This document shows positions 11,336 to 23,700 of a stretch of 64,000 nt of DNA, piece by piece. The translations under genes and the position numbers were made by a program. Location of the stretch: assembly GCA_024699855.1 (NCBI GenBank), contig JAMPIQ010000001.1, positions 7,936,001 to 8,000,000 of the forward strand, written 5' to 3'. The notes under the pieces were generated by a model. That model searched no databases, had not been told where the DNA came from, and worked only from the letters and a program-made list of their open reading frames with translations. This stretch comes from Aphelenchoides besseyi (taxonomy: Eukaryota; Nematoda; Chromadorea; Rhabditida; Aphelenchoididae). Positions within the stretch are counted from its first letter, which is position 1, and each line of letters starts with the position of its first letter.

Positions 11336-14300
11336 ATGTGGAAACGGGTAGTCGTCTTCTTGCACATCTCGTATTTGTCCACGATCGCAAAAAGCAATGA
11401 AGATAAAGACTTCGACGCTAATCGAAACTATGGATGTGTTATGCGTGGAATCTGCGGGAAAGACGGAAACTTGCATCAGAATTGTGATTATCAGGGGCCA
11501 CCAGTGCCGGTAAACATCTCCGACGAGCGACATTATCGTGAGTTGTGTCCACGTCTTTTCACTGGTAAGTTTTCTGTCATGGTTTTTTAATTGAATTTAG
11601 ACGGAAATCTCGCGGTCTGTTGTGATCTTCAACAGTTTGAAATTCTCCAAAAACAACTCTACGTTCCACAGCAGATTCTGTCGCGATGTCCGAGTTGTTA
11701 TTCGAAGTAAGCTTCGAACTTGTTCTCGAATGAAAGTGATTTTAGTTTCGTCAATTTTTGGTGTCAGTTTGCTTGTTCGCCCATTCAACGAACTTTTGTC
11801 AAAATCGAGAAGAAAGTAAAAGATGCAAAATCCATTAACGAACAGGAATATGTTACAAAAGTATCCTATGCTGTGGACTCGGCATATGCCCAGGGAATGT
11901 TTGAATCGTGCAGAAATGTAATCTACGCATCAAATCTTTTGGTTCAAAATTAAATTTAAGGTACAAACATCAAACGGAGCTCCAGCTTTGAGTTTGTTGT
12001 GTGGAACGAGTGCAGAAAAGTGTACGATTAACCAATGGTTCAAGTTTCTCGGAACTTATAACAAGTGAGTAACAGTTATTTTGTTACAATCTTTGCGTAT
12101 TTAGAGAAGTCAATGTTCCTTTTGACATCAATGTCATCGTTTCGGATTCAAAGAACAAGATTGGAAATTTTACTGGAGCAATGCAAAGCCATGCATATTC
12201 TTGCAATGAAGCTTCGGATATGTCATTTTCCGTAAGATCGTTTATTTGTATTCAAGCATCGAAATCTCAGGGTTGTCCATGCAATGATTGTCCGAATTCG
12301 TGCGGTGTTGAAGAACCTTATCCAGATCTCGATCAAGGCTGCAAAATGGCATCGATGGATTGTGCTACGGCAATGACTTTGCTAGCGTTTGGATCAATTT
12401 GCTTGACCGTAATGTTTATTGTTGTTGCACACTACGTACTCAAACACTCCACTGATGACTCTACTGACGGCGTTGTGAGCCACGAATTCATTCCAACCGG
12501 GCATGAAACAAAAGAAAACGATAATCGTTTTCCATCCATCGAATTTTACATGAAAATGATCTGTGAACGTTACGCGAAAGTAAGTTTGTTCGTTTACTTG
12601 ATTTTATGGATTTATGTATTTTAGATCGTAGTTAAACGTCCAGTCATTGTTCTTGTTATATTCTTGATTTTGGCGTCTGCATGTTCAACGGGATTAAGTC
12701 GAGTGAATTTGACAACCGATCCAGTCGAATTGTGGTCATCTCCAGGTTCTGATGCACGACAACATCGAGATTATTTCAGTAAGACGTTTCAGTAAGTAGA
12801 AACTAAGCAATCAACAATTATTTTCGAATTTAGACCTTTTCATCGCATCGAGCAAGTGATCGTTATTCCAAAGGATCAAGCGATGTTCGAACATGAGGAA
12901 GATGGGAATACGATGAAGACACTGTACTATGGTCCGGCGTTTCGACGATCTTTTTTGCGTTCGGCTTTCGAACTACATAATGCAATAGTCAATTTGACAA
13001 CAGTAAACGGCATACGATTGTAAGTTCTTTTGTTCGTATGGTTAATTGATCGTGTGTGTAGATCGGACATTTGCTATAAACCGCTAGCTCCGGATAACGA
13101 TAACTGCGCTATCATGTCGCCGTTCAATTATTTCCAAGTGAATTTATTCTCGATAACAGTTTTGATTGGCTATTTTTAGAATAAGATCAAAAACTTTGAC
13201 AAAACTCGTTCCGATGGTTTTACCGATATCGACTATTTCAATCATCTGATGGAATGCATTCGGTTATTAGAACAAATTTTTAACTTACTCTCAATAGTAA
13301 TTTCAGAAATCCTTTCAGCATGAAGACGAAGTTGAAGTTGTCGTGTTTTGGCGAGTTCGGTGGACCAATTCAACCGTATCTTGCATTTGGAAACTACAAC
13401 AACAGCGGAGCTTATGAAACGGCACGTGGAGTTATGATTATCATTGCGGTTAACAACTACGACAGCGATTACGAAACGAAAGATGCACGTGAATGGGAGA
13501 AAACGTTCGTTCAGTTTTTGCGTACCGTTCAATCAGATCATTATCGAATTTCGTTTATGGCTGAACGATCGATTCAAGTAAGTTGTTTGCTTACATTCAC
13601 CAATCAAACGTGTTTGTTATTAGGACGAAATTGTACGCGAATCAAGCTCGGATGCATTTACTGTTGCCATAAGTTACACGTTTATGTTTTTTTACATTTC
13701 TTTTTCTCTCGGCCAATACCAAGTCACTTCGAACAACCTGTGGTCGTTGTTCATTAATTCGAAATTCTTGTTGGGTATTGCGGAAATCTTTTTCGTAGCC
13801 TTAAGTGTTACAAGGTGAATAAGAGAATCGACAAAGTTATTCTCATGGTTGATTTTTAGTTCAATTGGAATTTTTGCTTATGGTAACATGCCTGCAACGT
13901 TGATCATTTTTGAGGTCTTGCCGTTTCTGGTTTTGGCTGTTGGTGTTGACAACGTTTTTTTGTTCGTACAAGCTTATCAGGTAGTTCAACTTCTAGTTCT
14001 ATCAAACGACATTCTTGCAGCGAAATGACAAATCCAACACTGCAAGTTTGGAATTTCGTATTGGAGAAATTTGTGCAGAAGTGATTCCGTCTATTACACT
14101 GACCAGTGTGTCTGAGGCTATTTGTTTCTTTTTTGGTTGGTGGATGACGAGCATTAGTAATAGAGTTTCTTTGATTTAGGAGCTCTGTCGTCGATGCCCG
14201 CAGTTCGTACTTTTTCGTTGTACGCTGGGATGGCGATTCTAATCAATTACATTTTGCAAATCACCTGTTTTCTTGCTGTTTTTATCATTGATATCAAACG

Positions 14301-16251
14301 ACAGGAATCGGGACGTTTGGAGTTCTGTTGTTGCAAACGTTTGCCTTACGAGCCAGCAAATCCAGAGAGTAAGATTGCAACAAGAAGATGAAGAGACTGC
14401 AAATTTCCAGGCTACATGTACACATTGTTGTCTGTTTATGCTCCAAAGCTCCTCCATTCGTACGTACGTCTTGGGACAGTAAGACATTGAGCTTTGAATT
14501 AGTCGTTTTTGCTTAACTTTCAGTTGATCGTATTTCTTAGTTGGTTTGCAAGTTCGGTTTTCGTAATCGACAAAATTAAATTGGGTTTGGATCAAAAGAT
14601 GGCGGTGCCCGAAGACTCTTATGTTTTGTCGCATTTCAAGAACATGGACAATTATTTGAGCGTTGGACCGCCAGTCTTTTTCGTTCTCAAAGGCTCCATC
14701 GACTACAGCGATCCAGCCGTTCAGAATCTGATTTGTACGGGACGAGGCTGCTCGAAAGCCTCACTCGGAGCACAACTCGATCGTGCATCACGTTATCCAC
14801 AAAAGTAAGAATCGAAACTAGAACATTGATGAAGACTATATTTGCAGCTCGTATATCGGTTATACATCACCAAATTGGCTCGACGATTACATCGAATGGC
14901 TGCGCCCTTCACCCGGCTCTCGGTGTTGTCGTAATTTCATAAGCAACAACACGTTTTGTCCATCGAGTGGTAGGCCATAACAAGCATTCTATGATAGTTG
15001 GATTAATTACAGCAGCCGAGGAGTTGTGCAAATCGTGTAACGTGACTTATGTTAACGGACGACCACGTCAAGATCTATTCTACGATTTCTTAAACCAATT
15101 CCTAACCGATAACCCAAATATCAATTGCCCTCGAGCGTAAGTTAAAGGCTTTTTGAAATGAAGTTATTTGTTCTTTAGTGGACACGCGTCACACAACAGT
15201 GCGTTGAAAATGGCGCGAAAGTCGAATCGTGTTGTCGCATCTTATTTTACTGTACATCACACAGCATTGCGAACCGCTCAAGATTTCATAAAGTCGATGG
15301 AATCAACTCAATTTCTAGCCCGAAATATCACAATGACGTTGAACAACGAACTTTCGGAGTTTGGACATTCGCCAGTTGAAGTTTTTGCGCACAGGTATGA
15401 TTGTAATTGAATGATACTGCTAATCAGATGACATTTCAGTGAACATTACGTCTTGTAAGTTCTTCAAGAATCTCGGTTGTGTAAGTGAAACACAAACGCT
15501 TTTAGTTACGAGCAATACACGTCGATTGTTAAAGCGGCCATCGTCCAACTGATCTGTTCGGAAGTCTCGATTTTTGTTGTTACCACAATTCTAATGGGTT
15601 TGGATCCGTGGTCTGCGATGATCATTGTGATTACAATTGTTTGCATTTTGGTCAATTTACTCGGTCTCATGTACTGGTGGTCAATTGATTTCAATGCAAT
15701 TTCCGTCGTCAATCTTGTGATGGTAAGCACCAATATGAGCAAATTACCTAACAAATGCATTTAGGCTGTCGGTGTATCGGTCGAGTTTTGCGCGCATATT
15801 ACACGAGGTTTTGCTGTTAGTCGAGGATTGACGCGAATTGATCGAGCTCGAGAATCCCTGTCTCTGATTGGATGTTCGGTAGGTTGATTTGGTGTTGATC
15901 TAACTTGTGCTTCAGATTTTGAGCGGAATCACGTTGACGAAGTTTGGTGGTGTCATTGTTTTAGCTTTCGCTCACTCACAAATCTTTAACGTTTTCTACT
16001 TTCGAATGTTTCTTGGCATTGTTGTCATTGGAGCAACGCACGGTCTTGTCTTTTTGCCAGTCCTACTTTCGTATATTGGACCGCCGCGCGGTAAATACGA
16101 CCTTTCACCACAGCTCGCGTCGCCATCATCCATGGATTTGAAGTCGGCTCCGAAATTTAGTTTGCGTCGTCGTTCGAATCGTTCAACCACCGAATCCAAT
16201 GACCCGAAAACTCAGCCATTAGTGATCCTCAAAAATGATGCCGAAGAATGA
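11336..16251 (+). CDS. NPC1 intracellular cholesterol transporter (Niemann-Pick C1 family, ncr-like)
   Basis: Lysosomal or endosomal sterol exporter of the Patched/NPC1 family. The ATG at 11336 starts a signal peptide ([20 protein letters not shown]). The luminal N-terminal sterol-binding domain follows, with its Cys pattern and landmarks [27 protein letters not shown]-like RELCPRLF and [11 protein letters not shown], then the first membrane helix ([16 protein letters not shown]). The sterol-sensing domain ([22 protein letters not shown]) and the second helical bundle ([36 protein letters not shown]) are well conserved. About twenty short introns interrupt it, and one exon is 15 nt (15440-15454). 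In nematodes this family supplies sterol for dafachronic-acid synthesis. The tail lacks the LLNF lysosomal signal of the human protein and ends KNDAEE. Confidence 0.93.
15440..15454 (+). other. 15-nt microexon in NPC1
   Basis: The exon lies between ACATTTCAG and GTAAGT and encodes most of SEHYVF; the next exon completes FYEQYT, matching the NPC1 motif YVFYEQY. Its length is a multiple of three, so skipping it would keep the frame. Confidence 0.75.
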
Positions 16252-16631
16252 CCAAAAACTATCATGTAAATCCTTTACGATCTCTCGAATCCAAACATCG
16301 CTTCCAATTTCTTTCGATCACTTAGCGTTTAGCTTTAAGTACTCGGTGAATCTCAAACGAAGTCAGTGCCCTTAAAACTCCGTTGTAATTATTCGGTTTT
16401 AGTTGTTCTCTCGGTTTATCTTTTTAAAACTACTTACAAATCGGTCTTTTTCTTTCATCAAATAGCAATACTTTGTATGGTGAACTAGTGCCTTTCAATG
16501 ATTAACCCCAAGTGAATTGATAATAAACACGATCTTTTATTCACAATCAATATCCGTTACACCTAATAAACAAAAAACAATCAAATAAATAGCATAAAGG
16601 CCCATTATCGTTAGCAGCAATTGTCATTAGA
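16252..16631. other. Convergent 3' ends of NPC1 and P5
   Basis: No gene here. An AATAAA for NPC1 lies at 16522-16527, and the hexamer for the opposite P5 gene (TTTATT on this strand) at 16536-16541. The two mature 3' untranslated regions should therefore overlap by a few bases to a few tens of bases. Confidence 0.55.
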
Positions 16632-17723
16632 TTAAAGTTCGGTTTTCTTCAAATCCTCCAAATCTTCCAATTCGACATCGCTAAGATCAATTTCTTCCAT
16701 CACCGGTGGTTCGGCGTCTTTTCCATCCCACGGTTTGACATCTTGAGCTTCGGGAAACTCGGTGCCGCGAATCGTTGATGTTTTGCCACGACCGTAAGAT
16801 AAATCACGAAGGAACTCGCCAACTCCGTCTTTTCCAAAGGATCCGGTCATTGTGCTGTACTTGAGTTTGCGCGAATTTGCGGCGATCATTGCGGGATAAC
16901 CGAAACCACCGATGTCAAATGCTTCCTCCAATTTCGGTTGTTCTCCTCCTTCAGCCCAAAGCCATCTAAAACGATTGTTGACTTTTGAAATAGCGTCTTG
17001 AATTACCCCCATGGACTTTTTTTGAAACGTGAGATCTGGTCCTTGAGCATGTTGATGTATTGGTTACGGCATTTGGATTGGCAGTCGAGTAATTGCGGCA
17101 AGAAAGCAATGATGCAGAGTTGTTTATCGTCACAAGCTTCTTTCACCACCTCCTTCGAAGTTGCTTGTTTGAGTTCCGGTGGTGGCAAGTTTTCGGCGGC
17201 CTTAGCCAGCGCCCATTGAACGATGTCGTTCTTTGAACGTCCGCCATTGTATTCAATAGCATCAGAAGCGCTCGATGAACCTGGTGGAAAGTATCTACAA
17301 ACAAATAGAAACAAAACGTTGAGATGAAACAAACTTGATGGTTGGGAATCCACGAATTCCGAATTGGTTGGATTTCACGGTGTGAACTGTCGCGTCCAAA
17401 GCGCCGAGATTAACTTTTCCATCCAACTCTTCTGCCGCATCACTCCAAGGTTTTTGTAAATTTTTACAATGTCCACAGTAAAAAGAATGCAATTAAAATC
17501 GTCTTAAAAATACCACTTATCCATGGAGCGAAGAACTCAACCAGGAATCCGTTCTTGTTGTTGTAGACCGTTCGATCAAAATTCGAGTCCGTCAATTCGA
17601 TAACCTTGGACTTTCCAGCAGCCACCAGAATGACAAGATTGGAAATAAAAGCGACTGAAGTTCTATCATTTAACTTCCAAATGGATTTACAAACATACCT
17701 AAACACAGACCCAGAATTCGCAT
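16632..17723 (-). CDS. P5/PDIA6-type protein disulfide isomerase with a single thioredoxin domain
   Basis: Soluble ER oxidoreductase that forms and shuffles disulfides. The ATG at 17723 starts a signal peptide ([20 protein letters not shown], one intron inside), followed by [13 protein letters not shown], the active site [29 protein letters not shown] and PPPELK. The second, non-catalytic domain has [21 protein letters not shown] and [11 protein letters not shown], then [20 protein letters not shown], an acidic stretch, and the retrieval signal KTEL. Human P5 carries two thioredoxin domains; only one is present here, apparently combining the start of the first with the end of the second. The intron between W and C of the active site has AT..AC ends. 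Most other introns are ordinary. Confidence 0.92.
17478..17520 (-). other. Probable AT..AC intron splitting the P5 active site
   Basis: On the coding strand the exon ends CCATGG, the intron begins ATAAGTGG and ends TTTTTAC, and the next exon begins TGTGGACATTGT. Removing exactly these 43 nt restores APW-CGHC in frame. No GT..AG pair in the region does so. The length matches neighbouring introns. Confidence 0.72.
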
Positions 17724-18243
17724 TTTTGAAACCCCAACCGTCTATTCGATCACTTGGAATAAACGAACAAAATTAATGGACACTAAAGACGAAGACGACA
17801 ATACAGGCAGATTTCACGATCAACTTGACTTAAGCCACGCCGACACTTTCGCAAAACACACGTCTCACTTTGAGCTGGTGCTTCGTGATTGGTCAAAATT
17901 TTTCTATTTACACAACCGATGGGTTGAGAGGTTGCTGCTATTAAATAGTACCAATAAACTCTGAATAAATTAATAGTAAGAAGTTTGAAGAGACCCGTAA
18001 AGTCAATTTGACGTGGATTTTCATGAGCTTCATCGAGTTCGAGTTCACATACGACTTGCAATCTCAATTGAGTTCTTCAAAGTTTCCAACATGTGACAGT
18101 TTAATGAATTATTTTTGTTGGTTATTTGCAACCTTTCTGCCAATCGAAATGAGCAATCACGAGCTGTTGGTGTTTAGAAATTAATTACAATAACTTGTTG
18201 TGCCAATGCTTGCAATCAAAATGTTTATTGAACAAAACTACAG
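17724..18243. other. Intergenic stretch upstream of P5
   Basis: Holds a 62-codon plus-strand frame from an ATG at 17776 (MDTKDEDDNTGRFHDQLDL) with no recognisable similarity and no splice pattern to support it. Otherwise nothing stands out; the P5 promoter should lie here. Confidence 0.35.
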
Positions 18244-18472
18244 TCATTGACGTTCACCATAACCATAAGACATGGGATACTGAAAAGGATGAATAGAAAG
18301 TCTAACGGAAACACCAACAAACTTGATAGAAGTGCTCATTTTCTTCGAGTTGACTCAAACATTCCTCCACGATCTAAAGTACGATTATCGTTGCTGAAGG
18401 CCAGAAACCACTCACGTCTTTGACCGTCGTGTACGTGGGTTTTCCACTGGCTGAAGAGTTCTTATCCGGCAT
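18244..18472 (-). CDS. Unrecognised 47-residue acidic protein in three exons
   Basis: An ATG at 18472 opens MPDKNSSASGKPTYTTVKD; two short introns (donors GTGAGT and GTTTGT, acceptors CTTTAG and TTTTCAG) join it to IVEECLSQLEENEHFYQ and YPMSYGYGERQ. The middle is a probable amphipathic helix; there is no signal peptide or membrane segment. A splice acceptor-like CTATCAG lies 24 nt before the ATG, which fits trans-splicing or an upstream untranslated exon. I do not recognise the family. The gene is head to head with rps-5, about 450 bp apart, and the two may share a promoter region. Confidence 0.5.
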
Positions 18473-18920
18473 TTCGAGCAATTCACTGAGCAACTGATAG
18501 ATTCAATTCAACGGCAACGAAATGAAAACAAGAGAAAAAATTGAAAGCAATGTCTTCGTATGCAAATTTCTGTTTGTTAGATGGTTTGCAATATGTTTGT
18601 CCATTGATGTTCATTGACGGGCACTCGAAAGAACGCGTCGTTAAAGGGATCCCGTGGACTCAGAAGTGCGTGATTCCTCAGCAAACGAAAATTGGCGTTT
18701 GAATTGGCGCTTTGCGTACGAGCTGAGTTTCCTGCGAATTCGCCTTGAGATCTTTGTTCCTACTCGGCGCCCAATCGACGCCGCTGAACGTTGGAATTTG
18801 GGCTTCGGATTTTGACTTTACAGAAAATACGCGTTTTATATTTTCGTTTCTTCTGTGTTTTTTTTGCGCTTAATGACCGTGTTAAGCGAATGCATTTTCA
18901 GGTTCTAATATTATTAAGAA
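18473..18920. other. Divergent promoter region of the 47-residue protein and rps-5
   Basis: No gene is seen. On the plus side a pyrimidine-rich acceptor (GCATTTTCAG) ends at 18901, 19 nt before the rps-5 start, with no convincing upstream exon. This is the arrangement expected of a spliced-leader acceptor. Confidence 0.5.
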
Positions 18921-19742
<822 letters not shown>

Positions 19743-20734
19743 GTTTGCATCGACTATGTTGATTTTTTATTATTGTTGACGATAAAGAGTTGTTTGATTT
19801 GTATGTGTTATAATCATTGTGCGAGAAACTCATGACCGAATTAACGATCGAAAAGACCGAGTGGAATACGCTCTCGACTTGTCACCAGATTGTAATAATA
19901 TGCGAAAGTGCCGCTTCATCGGCATCTCCAATGGCCTTGATAAATAGGTTAGAGAACGTGAGTCCGAGGCGTTCAATGGCGAGAGGATTGGTGAGCAAAA
20001 GAGCGCGGCGATGTGGACCGAAAGTGGAATGGCAGTCATTGTACGGGCACAGCAGCTGCGCCCCCGTTTCTCTCTTTTTGCGCTTTCAATGGCAAACCGG
20101 ACTGGCCGTTTACTCTCTTTTTTACGTCCGGCGATTATTCCCGCAGCGAGTCGGCTGTTTGGTCGACTCCAAACACGAACATTTGTTTACGTACGTTTCC
20201 TACCGATGATTCATAACCGCAAAAAGGTTGGGAATTGATTGGCTCTCGGTTGTCTTAATCACAACTCAAAGTCGGCGGTTGTACGATGAGCCGTCGGATT
20301 GAGCCGCCAAGACCTTTCGGTTTGAGCGGCTTTCTGGACGCTTTTTTTCCATTTCTTATTCTCCACAGCTTTTGCGATGATGCACCACAAGGAAGAGCGT
20401 CTCACTGCGTGTGCGGCGATTTTGTTGAGCGCAGATTCTCGATTCCCAGCGCGCATTTTATGTTAAATCTGTACAAGCGAACGTTTTTACTCAACCATCT
20501 TACGTTTTGGTATGTGCGTACAAACAAACATCCACGACAATCACGGTCCCCAAAATAAAATTCCTTTGGTGTCCGTTTACGCGCAGTTGTTTCTTATCAT
20601 TTCGCTCGTTCTGTTCATTCCTCGAATTCCGTTCTTCTCGAGTTTATCATCGAAGACTCCGTGTATTTTGGAATTGAAATTGCGAGCGAATGTAAAGTGC
20701 TCTTTTAGAGTCATTCCCCAGTAAGACCACCAGA
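19743..20734. other. About 1 kb between rps-5 and alpha-spectrin
   Basis: Several overlapping frames of 60-130 codons exist on both strands, all without similarity or splicing support. An acceptor motif (TCTTTTAG) ends at 20708, 26 nt before the spectrin start. The stretch probably contains the spectrin promoter and leader. Confidence 0.4.
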
Positions 20735-23700
20735 ATGGCTGACGAAGGCCCACCGCCCGATCCCGTTCTCGAAGTTCCACCGCCACAGGAAATAAAAGTC
20801 CTGGAAACAGCGGATGATATTCAGGTGGCTAGAATGCGTCCACTTTTTACTCCAGCATGTTTTTAGAACCGACGTACGGAAGTTCTGTCTCATTATGGGC
20901 AATTCAAGGATTTCGCCAAACTTAAACGCGATCGACTCGAAGAAGCTCGACAGTTTCAGTACTTCAAACGCGATGCTGATGAGTTGGAAATTTGGATTTT
21001 GGTTTGCAGCTGAAGTTGTGTGGAAGCAAAAATCAAATTTTAGGAGAAGTTGCAAACCGCTTCTGAAGAATCGTTCAAAGATCCAACAAATTTGCAAGCA
21101 AAAATTTTGAAGCACGAAGCATTTTACGCGGAAGTAGAGGCGCATTCCAATGCCATCAAGCAACTGGACAAAACCGGAAACGACATGATCAATCATGGAC
21201 ATTACGAAAAGGAAACAATTCGCGTATGTTTAAGTGTTCGTAGAATCTGAACGTTTCCAACTTCAGAAACGACTTCAACGTCTTCACGAACTTTGGGATT
21301 TGCTGTTTTCAAAACTTCGTGACAAGGGCATGAAATTGCAACAAGCACTGAAATTGTTACAATTTATTCGACAATGCGACGAGATGTTGTATTGGATTCG
21401 TGACAAGAAAGCGTTCGTATCGGCCGACGATTTGGGATCCGATTTGGAACACGTCGAAGTTATGCAGCGTAAATTTGAGGAATTTCTTAAGGAATTTGAA
21501 AACAACCACTACCGAATCAACGAGATCAATCAGGCAGCTCAAGTGTTGACTGATGAAGGGCATCCGGATCGAGAGGAAATCTACGAGAAACGCGATGAAG
21601 TTAATCGTGAATGGAACGAGTTGGGCACTCTGACCACCACGAGGTTTGTTTCTGCATGTTGGCTATGTAATGGAATTGTTTAGACGCGAAGGATTGTTCG
21701 GTGCTCAACAGATTCAAAAATTCTATCGTGATGTGGATGAAACTTTGGGTTGGATTCAGGAGAAAGACGCAACCTTGTCAAGCGATGATTACGGTCGAGA
21801 CCTGAACAATGTCCAAGCATTACAACGCAAACACGAAGGCACAGAACGAGATCTAGCAGCATTAGAAACAAAAGTACGTTGTTGATTGAATAAATTCTCT
21901 TAATTTGGCAGTTTAGATGGAGAAAATCAACAACGACGCCGATCGCCTCGGCCAATCGTATCCCGATCGTGCACGAGCAATCGACGATAAAATGCAAGAG
22001 GCTCGTGACCGTTGGGATGCTTTGAAGCACAAAGCCGAAGCACGAAAACAAGCTCTAGACCGATCTTACAATTTGCATCGATTTTTGGCTGATTATCGCG
22101 AACTCATTGAGTGGATTCACGGAATGATCAATTTGATTTCGTCCAGCGAATTGGCACGTTCGGTGGCCGATGCGGAAATGCTCCTCGAAAATCATCAGGA
22201 GCATCGCGGTGAAATCGATGCACGTAAAGACAGTTTCGATCAAACATCCGAAGCCGGACAACGATTACTCGACGACGATGACGGCGAACACAATGATCAA
22301 GTGAAACAGAACCTCGAGAACTTGGCCGGAGAATATTCGCGTCTGAACAACTTGTGGGAAGAACGACGAATTCTGTACGAACAATGCATGGATTTGCAAT
22401 TGTTTTATCGGTACGAGAGTTACTTCTAGTGCTCAAAATGGTTCGATTTGTTTCAGTGACACCGCGCAAGCCGAAAGTTGGATGTCGAAACAAGAAGCCT
22501 TTTTGGCCAACGACGATCTTGGAGATTCGCTTGACTCAGTTGAGAGCTTGTAAGTTTATAACTTGTTACATTTACTGTTTCTGATATTAAGGTTGAAAAA
22601 ACACGAAGACTTCGAAAAGTCTCTGGCTGCTCAAGAAGAGAAGATTCGAGCATTGGACGAGTTTGCGTCAAAGCTCATTGATGGATCGCACTACGCATCA
22701 GATGATGTGGCCAAACGTCGTCAGTCGTTGATGGATCGTCGTAGACAACTGGTGAACAGAGCCGAAGATCGACGTGAACGTTTGAAAGAGTCGTATCGTT
22801 TGCAACAGTTCGATCGCGATGTTGACGAAATGATGTCGTGGATTAACGTATGTTTTCAAAAAACACATTTATTCAACCAACTAATTTAGGAAAAGTTGAA
22901 AACCGCCAAAGATGAAAGCTATTTGGATCCAACGAACGTTCGCGGAAAACTCCAGAAACACGCAAATTACGAACAAGAATTGAGAGCAAATCGAAATCGT
23001 TTGGACGAAATTCGAGGCTCGGGCGAATCGCTAATTGCCAACGGACACTACGCGAGTGATCATGTACAGGAGCGATTACGCGAAGTTGACGAGTTGTGGA
23101 GCGAACTGATCGAAGCCACAAACCGCAAAGGTGCCAAATTGAATGAAGCCAACGAAGAACAACTCTTCAATCGTAACATCGAAGACGTGGAGTTGTGGCT
23201 CAGTGAACTCGAAGGTCAATTGGCAAGTGAAGATTTTGGCAAAGATCTCGTTTCTGTTCAAAATCTCCAAAAGAAATTGGGTCTTCTCGAAAGTGACTAC
23301 AACGCACACAACGATCGAATTGAATCCATTCATCAACAGGCCGTTAATTTCCAAAACAACGACCATTTCAATGCTCCAATCATCGTTCGAAAACAGGAAG
23401 CTTTGCAAGCGCGTTTTCACGCTCTTCGCGAACCTTTGAATCGTCGAAAAAACAAATTGGCAGAATCATTGGAAGGAAACAAACTGTTCCGTGATGTAAG
23501 TGCGAAGATAGTCGGGTGGAATTATGATTTCAGATGGAAGACGAACTGTCGTGGATTCGTGAAAAGGAACAAATTGCTGCAAATACGAATCGTGGTCGTG
23601 ATCTTTTCGGTGTTCTCAACTTGATTAATGTAAGTACGCATGCATTTTGAATACTTTAGGATTCAAAAATTCATTTTTTAATCCAACTTTTTAGGGTCAA

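Noticed and set aside
17478..17520. Minor-spliceosome (U12) interpretation of the AT..AC intron
   Set aside because: The donor ATAAGT lacks the conserved ATATCCTT and no TCCTTAAC-like branch site is visible, so the major spliceosome is the better reading.
19817..20558. Several frames of 60-130 codons between rps-5 and spectrin
   Set aside because: Multiple overlapping frames on both strands with no similarity, typical of chance frames in moderately GC-rich spacer.
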